Positions 58,180 through 64,000 of a stretch of DNA of 64,000 nucleotides are shown one piece after another (position 1 is the stretch's first letter; each line of letters starts with the position of its first letter). The DNA is from Zoroaster sp. YZ-2022 (lineage: Eukaryota > Echinodermata > Asteroidea > Forcipulatida > Zoroasteridae): the NCBI GenBank assembly GCA_029582265.1, contig CM055816.1, positions 868,001 to 932,000 of the forward strand. The letters are read 5' to 3'. The position numbers and the translations under genes are program-made. A model generated the notes under the pieces. It was given only the letters and a program-made list of their open reading frames with translations, was not told the origin of the DNA and ran no database searches.

Positions 58180-59900
58180 TAAGGGGGAAAAAATGTAATG
58201 AGGTTGATGGTATGGTTCTTAGTAGTAGTGGTGTAATTATTGAGTCGTACTTGAAATCGTCCCCTGTTGCATATAAATTCTCTGAATTTGGAGGTGACCA
58301 ATGAAGAGCTTCTTGAAATCATTAAAAAGTGTCCTAATAAATCTTGTGCTCTTGACCCCATGCCCACATGGTTGGTTAAACAGCATATTGATGTTCTGCT
58401 CCCAACATTATGTAGAATTGTTAATACTTCGTTACACTCTGGTGTGTTCCCTAATGATTTCCATAAATCCATCATCAATCCTGTTTTGAAAAAAACAACT
58501 CTCAATCATAATGAACTTAAGAATTACCGTCCAATAGCAAATCTTGAATTTACATCTAAGGTGTTAGAGAAGTGTGCTTCATCTCAAATAATTGAGCATA
58601 AAATTATGGACTCCCACAATCTTTCTGAGCCTATGCAGTCAGCATATAAGGGTCGTCATAGTACGGAGACCGCTTTGACTTCCGTTCACAATGACTTTTT
58701 GCGCGCAATTGACGATCAAAAAGCTGTTTTGTTGCTGATGTTAGATCTATCAGCAGCATTCGATACGGTCGACCATGGGATTTTTCTGCAAAGGCTCAGA
58801 GATGATTTTGGAATTGTTGGCTCAGCCCTGGAATGGTACAGTACATATCTTGAAAATAGATATTTCCGTGTATTTGTATCAGGTGCATATTCTCATGACC
58901 TTTTTTTGGATTATGGCCTTCCCCAGGGCTCAGTCACAGGCCCTTTTGGGTTTGTAGTTTATATTCATGATGTTGGAAAACAAATTATGCCATCATAATG
59001 TAAAATATCTATTATATATGCTGATGACATTCAGATATATCTGACAGTTGATCCCAACATTCCTGGTGATGTTCAATCTGCTCTTTTTAAACTCTCCAAG
59101 TGTGTAGCTGACATTCAGCATTGGATGATCGAAAGCAAGCTCAGGCTCAATCAAGACAAGATGGAATTTTTTGTTGCGGCATCCCATCATCTGAAAAAAT
59201 TGATAATATCAGCCTCCTACTTGATGGTGTTGAGATATTTCCGTCGAAGTCTATTCGGAACCTTGGGATTGTTTTCGATCATCAAATAATGTCTGATCAT
59301 GTGACTCAACTCTGTAAGTCTATAAATTGGCTTATCAGAAACATCAGCAGAATTCGTCCATACATTGATTTTGATACATGTCACAATACAGTTAGGACTA
59401 TTATTCTTTCACGTCTGGATTATTGCAATGTGTTGTTTAATGGCATTTCTAAAAAAGATCCCAAACGCTTGCAGAAATTGCAAAATAAGTGTGCACGTTT
59501 AATATGTCTTAAACCCAAATTTGAGCATGTTACTCCTCTACTGAGTCAACTACATTGGTTACCAGTAAGTGAAAGAATTATGTATAAAACATTGTTGTAT
59601 GTATATAAGTCACTGAATGGGCTCTCTCCCAGTACATCCAAGACTGCCTACTTGTCAAAATTCCATCTAGTGACATGATGAAAACTCGCTCCACAGGCAG
59701 TATCAATTTTGTTGTTCCTGTTACCAAGAAATGTGCTGGAGATAGAGCCTTCTCGGTGGCTGCACCATATCTATGGAACAGGTTACCTGTGCATATTAGG
59801 AATGCTACAAGTCTAAACTCATTCAAATTTCACTTAAAGATGGACTACAACGAAAACTCTCACATTAAATTGACTATCGAACCTTGTTTATGTTGTGTTC
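58180..59900 (+). pseudogene. CR1/L2-like LINE reverse transcriptase, 5' truncated at the gap
   Basis: RT motifs in order: CALDPMPTWLVK (58345), NYRPIANLEFTSKVLE, AYKGRHSTETAL, LLLMLDLSAAFDTVDH (motif A, near 58735-58780), YGLPQGSVTGPFGF (58912) and the catalytic YADDIQIY at 59017-59040. An in-frame TAA at 58996-58998 sits just before the catalytic box in the same frame. A frameshift near 59190 moves reading to IRNLGIVFD and SRLDYCNVLFNGI, then RLQKLQNKCARLI and LLSQLHWLPVSERI. Another frameshift near 59665 leads to RAFSVAAPYLWNRLPVHIRN. With three lesions it is inactive. The endonuclease half is missing, lost in the gap or by truncation. Confidence 0.9.
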
Positions 59901-60245
59901 AGGTAACAATTTATTGTTGTGGTCATGTTTTTCTCTTTATAATTTTGTTGCAATTTGACCGAAAAAATTAGACCCCGCTTCTTCGATTTGTGAAATTTCC
60001 CACCCTGCACTGGTTCCCGACAAAGACCCATTGAAAATCCACTATGAAATCCACGATATAGTACCAGCGGACTTGTAAACCAGCGAAAAGGGATGACGTA
60101 TAACCCATGAGCACCCGAGAGTAAACAGAAGACGCCATGTTACTTCCGTGTATATTATACATATGCGTTTTCATGTGTCAGCAGAGCCAGAGGCATGAAG
60201 TTTTTATGAAGCTTTTTTTCGACGTTGTTGTGTAACAGTTATATA

Positions 60246-60682
60246 ATGCCGACTTCATGTGTTGTTGGTGGATGCACTAGAAATAGTATTAAGAATCCAG
60301 AGACTAATTTTTTCACATTTCGCGGATCCTGCGATATCAAAGGAATGGTGAAGTTCGTGAATAATACGAAAAAGGATTTCACCTTCTTGGCAAGAAGCAG
60401 TGGGCGACCTTTGATTTGTTCTGCCCATTTTTCGGAGGACTGTAGAGAACGTTCAAGTGCATTGAAAGAATCACTGGGTTTGAAGTCAAAGTATCGTTTG
60501 AAGCCTGGATCCATCCCACATTGAAAGCGCCAAATATCGGAAGTACTCGTGCAAGTGCGTCTACTACTGCTAGTACGTCAGCCGGGGAGTCATCAGCCCT
60601 CGGGTCCGTGGCAATAGTCCCAAAAGGGCACTTCAAACGTAGAGCTTCACTGGGACAGCATTCCAGAAAAGAGAGAAGCCGG
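60246..60682 (+). CDS. THAP zinc-finger protein, exon 1, with a one-base frame break
   Basis: ATG at 60246 starts MPTSCVVGGCTRNS, the canonical THAP opening. NFFTFRG, then RPLICSAHFSEDCRE and KYRLKPGSIP follow, so the C2-C-H zinc ligands (Cys5, Cys10, and C-x2-H in CSAH) are in place. THAP domains bind DNA in animal transcription or chromatin factors and some transposases. The frame hits TGA at 60522 right after GSIP. One base short near 60517, reading continues open for 55 codons (TLKAPNIGSTRASASTTAST, later RRASLGQHSRKERSR) to a perfect donor CGG|GTAAGT at 60683, phase 0. The break is thus a genuine deletion or an assembly error. A truncated product is the alternative. Confidence 0.8.
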
Positions 60683-61559
60683 GTAAGTTAATGTACTGAA
60701 TAAAAACGTCCCAAAATGATCCCATAAGCTGCTTTTTGAACATATTTAAATTTAGGCCCAATAAAAAAAATAGACTAGTGAAAATCTGTACCTTTTCTTG
60801 TGCTTGTGGTCCAATCATGTCAATGCCGCCGCTCTGCTCTGAATCTGACTTAGCTACATACTGGCTGGTGTATGCCACAGTGTGTAGCTAATCAATCGAT
60901 GACCGTGAGATGATGGCCGTAACTGGCATGTTCATGCTCTGGTTTCTGGCATGTTGATTATTCATGCTCAATCATGTAATAGAATCCTATAATTTTAATC
61001 CATATTGACTGTTCAGTTCCAGTTAAGTCTTTTTCTTTGTCTTGCTGACCAGTATTTAGGTTAGTCCGTGGACAATTATTTTGCCAAAAGCTGTCTGAGA
61101 ATGCTGAGTGGATGCCTAAGAATTGTTCACTCGTTTTTTGAAGGCACAGCTCCAAAATATCTTCATGCTGCTCCCATCCCTGGTCCTTCAGATGGGTTTA
61201 CTAAGTCAGGGACTGCAAACATGATGTAAATTCATAAATGAAAAAGTATTAAGCGATCAAGAATGAAGAAAAGGCACACACCACTCATTTTGGGGTGATT
61301 TGCATGTTATCGTCTTTTAATTACCCCTCTGAACTTTTAACACTGAAATGAATAAGTGGATTTTGAGTGCTTTTCTAAGTGTTTTGGGATCCATGAACAA
61401 CATGGCACATTCACATTGTGTACTCTAAAACTATGAGATGAAAGCGTATAAACAACCTCATAAACCTAGGATTAAATTATACTGTGAAAGGGTTTATTAT
61501 TGTCACAAATATGTATTAAAGAACTTCTGTATAATGTCTGTTTTTTATTTTCTTTACAG

Positions 61560-61648
61560 GTTTTGGAAGAAGCCTTTGCTGACCTGAGACTAAGCATGGA
61601 GTCACGCAGCCTCCACCACCGGACAGCTCAAGCTCATCAGCCGATGAG
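61560..61648 (+). CDS. THAP gene, exon 2 (second apparent one-base deletion)
   Basis: The acceptor TTTTATTTTCTTTACAG (AG at 61558-61559) and donor GAG|GTAATA (61649) bound 89 bp. Phase 0 entry gives VLEEAFADLRLSMESRS, continuous with exon 1. A phase 0 exit would give PPPPDSSSSSADE, an acidic serine-rich linker. The two frames differ by one base near 61610, so a 90-bp exon minus one base explains both ends. Read without correction, the frame is also open as SLHHRTAQAHQPM. Confidence 0.55.
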
Positions 61649-62034
61649 GTAATATTCTAATTTGTTATCATTCAGGCTAAGTACATGTACATGTAACCAT
61701 TCCCCCTTTAAAAAATTAGAAATAACAATAATTAAAAAAACAGCATTTATATTATTTCATCGTTGACATTTTGACGGTTCTCAATTTCCAAAAAGCACGT
61801 GATCTTTTATAAATCACCCTTCCACAATTTTCCCCAGTAATATATTCAGTAAACAATAATTGTACTACGTAGCCATAATTATATAACACAAACCTACTCT
61901 AAATAATACCCAATACCCTGGTGTCCTGTTGGGTACATCGTTCTGTTCCCCAAAAAGCTGACTGTGCTTGACGTGTGTGTTGTGCTCATTATGTACAAGA
62001 CCTTGATGTCTCAAAACCAACTACCATCCAACAG

Positions 62035-62104
62035 ATGCCTCTTCAAAGTTCATCCGGTCAAGAAAACTCAGACCAACCGCAAGATGTTTCATCCAGTTAA
62101 CAAG
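62035..62104 (+). CDS. THAP gene, candidate exon 3
   Basis: The acceptor ACTACCATCCAACAG (AG at 62033-62034) is followed by MPLQSSSGQENSDQPQDVSS S and TAA at 62098-62100. This disordered, acidic/serine-rich peptide suits the tail of the preceding exon. A donor CAAG|GTAAAG at 62105 suggests that the exon may continue if another base is missing before TAA. The reader should treat the end as open. Confidence 0.4.
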
Positions 62105-62545
62105 GTAAAGTTTAACCTAACTATCCCAAAGGCCTGTAAAATTCTCCCCATGGTTTTGCCTTATTTTTTTTATGGATTAGGTACTGTACCGCTGTGCTAT
62201 GTACACCCATAGAGGGGTCTTTTCCTTCCTCCATGCATAGAGCTCTATATTTTAAGCACCCATACTCAGCATGGGAAAGACATTCCAATTTTATGTAAGT
62301 CCAAGGGGTTTTGGGTGCGATCCAAACATGAACTGTGGTAGATTTTAGGAGGCATTAGGCTGGGGATGAGGGCTAATGAACTTTAAGATGCTACAACTTT
62401 GCTTCATGACTGACATCTCAAATTCATTGTCTCCTTTGTTGCTGTTTATTAAATGTTTTTTAACATAAACAACTGTGACAAAATGGTTTTGCATATGTAA
62501 TAACCACATATTTAATATAACAAAAACATGTTACATATATTTCAG

Positions 62546-62605
62546 GTGTGCAAGTATGTCGACTACCCAAGCGTCACCACAAATCTACTGAATGCTCAAT
62601 TGTGA
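62546..62605 (+). CDS. THAP gene, candidate last exon
   Basis: The acceptor ACATATATTTCAG (AG at 62544-62545) precedes VCKYVDYPSVTTNLLNAQL and TGA at 62603-62605 in phase 0. No domain is recognised. It joins exon 3 only if that exon ends in phase 0. Weak support. Confidence 0.25.
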   Translation: MCKYVDYPSVTTNLLNAQL

Positions 62606-62619
62606 AAGGAAGCCAAGGA

Positions 62620-63860
62620 ACCTAATTGAATTAGCTTTATCAAAGAAAATCTAAACCTGCTCCAGCAGTAGGGTTATGTTGATTTTACACAAGTTCCACA
62701 CAAGTATTTACAGGATTTTGATCACATACTTTCGTTTTGTCATCAAAAAGCAGACTTTGAAAAGTACTCTTTACATGTTTTGGTTTGTGTGTGTTTGGGG
62801 GGGGGGGGGGGGGGTGGGTGCAAGGGGCGTATTGGTGTATTTTACAATTTATTGCCACTGCTACACCTGAACAAGTTTTAATTTTGGTGGGGGAGAGGAG
62901 GAGGAGGTGTCCCTGGGAGAAGAATCGACCTTGACTATTTTATTTTCTATTGTAATTAGTATTGTTTTTTTCTTGATGGTGTTGCGTATCATTTTACGGG
63001 AGACCTATTTTGTTTTCTTTGGGGTGGAGGGGGGGTAAGAGTATAGCTTATCTGTCATGTTTTTAGACTGTCTCTGGCTGGTCCAGGATATTTTTTTACA
63101 ATGCACATGAAGTTTTTGTATTGTATCATTTAGGTTCTGTTTTATTTCAGTCCTTTTCTTTTCTTTCTTTTTTACTTACTTATCAGGCGCGGATCCAGAA
63201 GGGGAATCAGAATAACCCCTGCTCTGACAGCAAGATAATGAAAAACACAGAGGGATAGTATCGAACATAAAGAAAAGAAAGGCTGACCCTCATGCCAAAA
63301 TTCCTGGATCCGCCCCTGCTGATATTTGCCTGTTTTATCACTTTATCTGGCTCCCATGTGTTTAATCTTTTATAATCTTTTGCTATTGTTTTTTAGGTTA
63401 TTTTATATTATATTAAAAGGGCCTGGGAGTTTTTATTCAAATGGATTTGGTGCTATATGGGCCTACATGTCTTTTATATTTTTTATTAATATTTGATTGG
63501 AGACAGAATGACATGACCTGTAACATTTATTGTTATTCTATTCTTGTATTTTACAATTTATTGCCACTGTACACTCAGAACAAAGTTTTAAGGGCAGAAG
63601 TACATGAGATTTACAATATTAGTCTTTGTCACACTTTTCTCCCTTTTGTGATGCAAAGCCAAAAAACCCTAATTGAATTAGCTTTAATCCAAGAGAAATC
63701 TGAACCTGCTCAGCAGTAGAGTTATGCTGAATGTAAGTTTTCCTGGAAAGAGCAGCAAGTGTGAAACAATTTCAAAAGGTTTCCAGTTCGGTTTAACAGA
63801 ACAATGGGCCAAGTTCCAAACAACAAGTATGTACAGGATTTTGATTAAGTTGTTTTCATC
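62620..63860. repeat. Local ~1-kb direct duplication downstream of the THAP gene
   Basis: CCTAATTGAATTAGCTTTA, AAATCT(A/G)AACCTGCTC, CAGCAGTAG(G/A)GTTATG and ACAGGATTTTGAT occur at 62620-62725 and again at 63665-63845. TGTATTTTACAATTTATTGC CACTG occurs at 62838 and 63545. The order differs between copies, so part may be rearranged. The interval contains a G17 run (62799-62815) and the hAT-like MITE. Confidence 0.65.
63184..63318. mobile_element. hAT-like MITE
   Basis: Ends CAGGCGCGGATCCAGAAGGG and, reverse complemented, CAGGGGCGGATCCAGGAATT. CAGGGGCGGATCCAG-type termini are common in hAT-family elements. 135 bp, no ORF. The expected 8-bp target duplication is not clear (TTACTTAT versus CTGATATT). 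Confidence 0.7.
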
Positions 63861-64000
63861 ATCAAGAGAAACTTTTAATGTTGATATTTTAACCTCAAAA
63901 ATAAACTCAATTGTTGGTTGCAAATACATACATATTTTGTCTTGTCATTTATTCGAAAGTACTAAGGTCTTGTAAAATGTTCAGTTCTTGGCATCTTTCT

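Noticed and set aside
57612..58505. Long open frames across the second gap
   Set aside because: Mostly N; only the plus-strand part after 58180 is a real, decayed LINE ORF.

Overview
This is a eukaryotic, intron-containing, AT-rich window dominated by repeats. Interrupted protein-coding exons with GT/AG splice sites, CR1/L2-like and DIRS-like retrotransposons, a Tc1-like transposon, many MITEs (small non-autonomous DNA transposons) and tRNA-related repeats point to a marine invertebrate animal. A deuterostome such as an echinoderm or hemichordate is plausible, but this is inference from repeat style; no species-specific gene was recognised. The two runs of exactly 500 N (33593-34092, 57680-58179) are assembly gaps. 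Single-base indels in otherwise good reading frames, and ragged tandem-repeat units, suggest that some consensus errors remain.

Host genes. The best-supported one is a complete three-exon minus-strand gene (27403 to 24792) for a 234-residue type I membrane protein. It has a signal peptide, one TNF-receptor-like cysteine module, one membrane helix and a 23-residue tail ending in a class I PDZ-ligand motif. Splice phases agree at both introns. Other host pieces are: a terminal minus-strand exon with a membrane helix and a nearby poly(A) signal (1773-1885); internal and terminal exons of one or more plus-strand genes (4080-4160, 6492-6602, 14149-14473); a phase 1-1 cysteine-rich plus-strand exon (32674-32919); a signal-peptide-like first exon on the minus strand (50152-50197); and a plus-strand THAP zinc-finger gene starting at 60246, whose frame is broken by apparent one-base deletions.

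Layout. 0.4-1 kb: 45-bp minisatellite. 2.7-3.5 kb: a repeat whose inverted partner is at 18.8-20.2 kb. 4.9-5.7 kb: direct repeats, one carrying a TTAA-flanked MITE. 7.1-8.3 kb: 145-bp satellite. 12.5-14 kb: tandem array of tRNA-like monomers. 15.2-17.6 kb: an old dispersed repeat split by a MITE and then by a Tc1-like element. 17.6-18.8 kb: 190-bp satellite. 21.2-24.0 kb: tandem duplication in which each copy has its own private MITE. 24.8-27.4 kb: the TNFR-like gene. 33-34.5 kb: MITE, gap and satellite. 37-46.8 kb: successive tandem arrays, including a four-fold higher-order array of ~26-bp units. 49-53 kb: minisatellite, L2-like 3' tail and a large foldback. 53-56.6 kb: decayed DIRS-like element on the minus strand. 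56.9-59.97 kb: two CR1/L2-like LINE pieces in opposite orientations around a gap. 60.2-62.6 kb: THAP gene, followed by a duplicated 3' region with a hAT-like MITE.

Most of the window is mobile-element and satellite DNA. Only the TNFR-like gene can be read through as a complete host protein.
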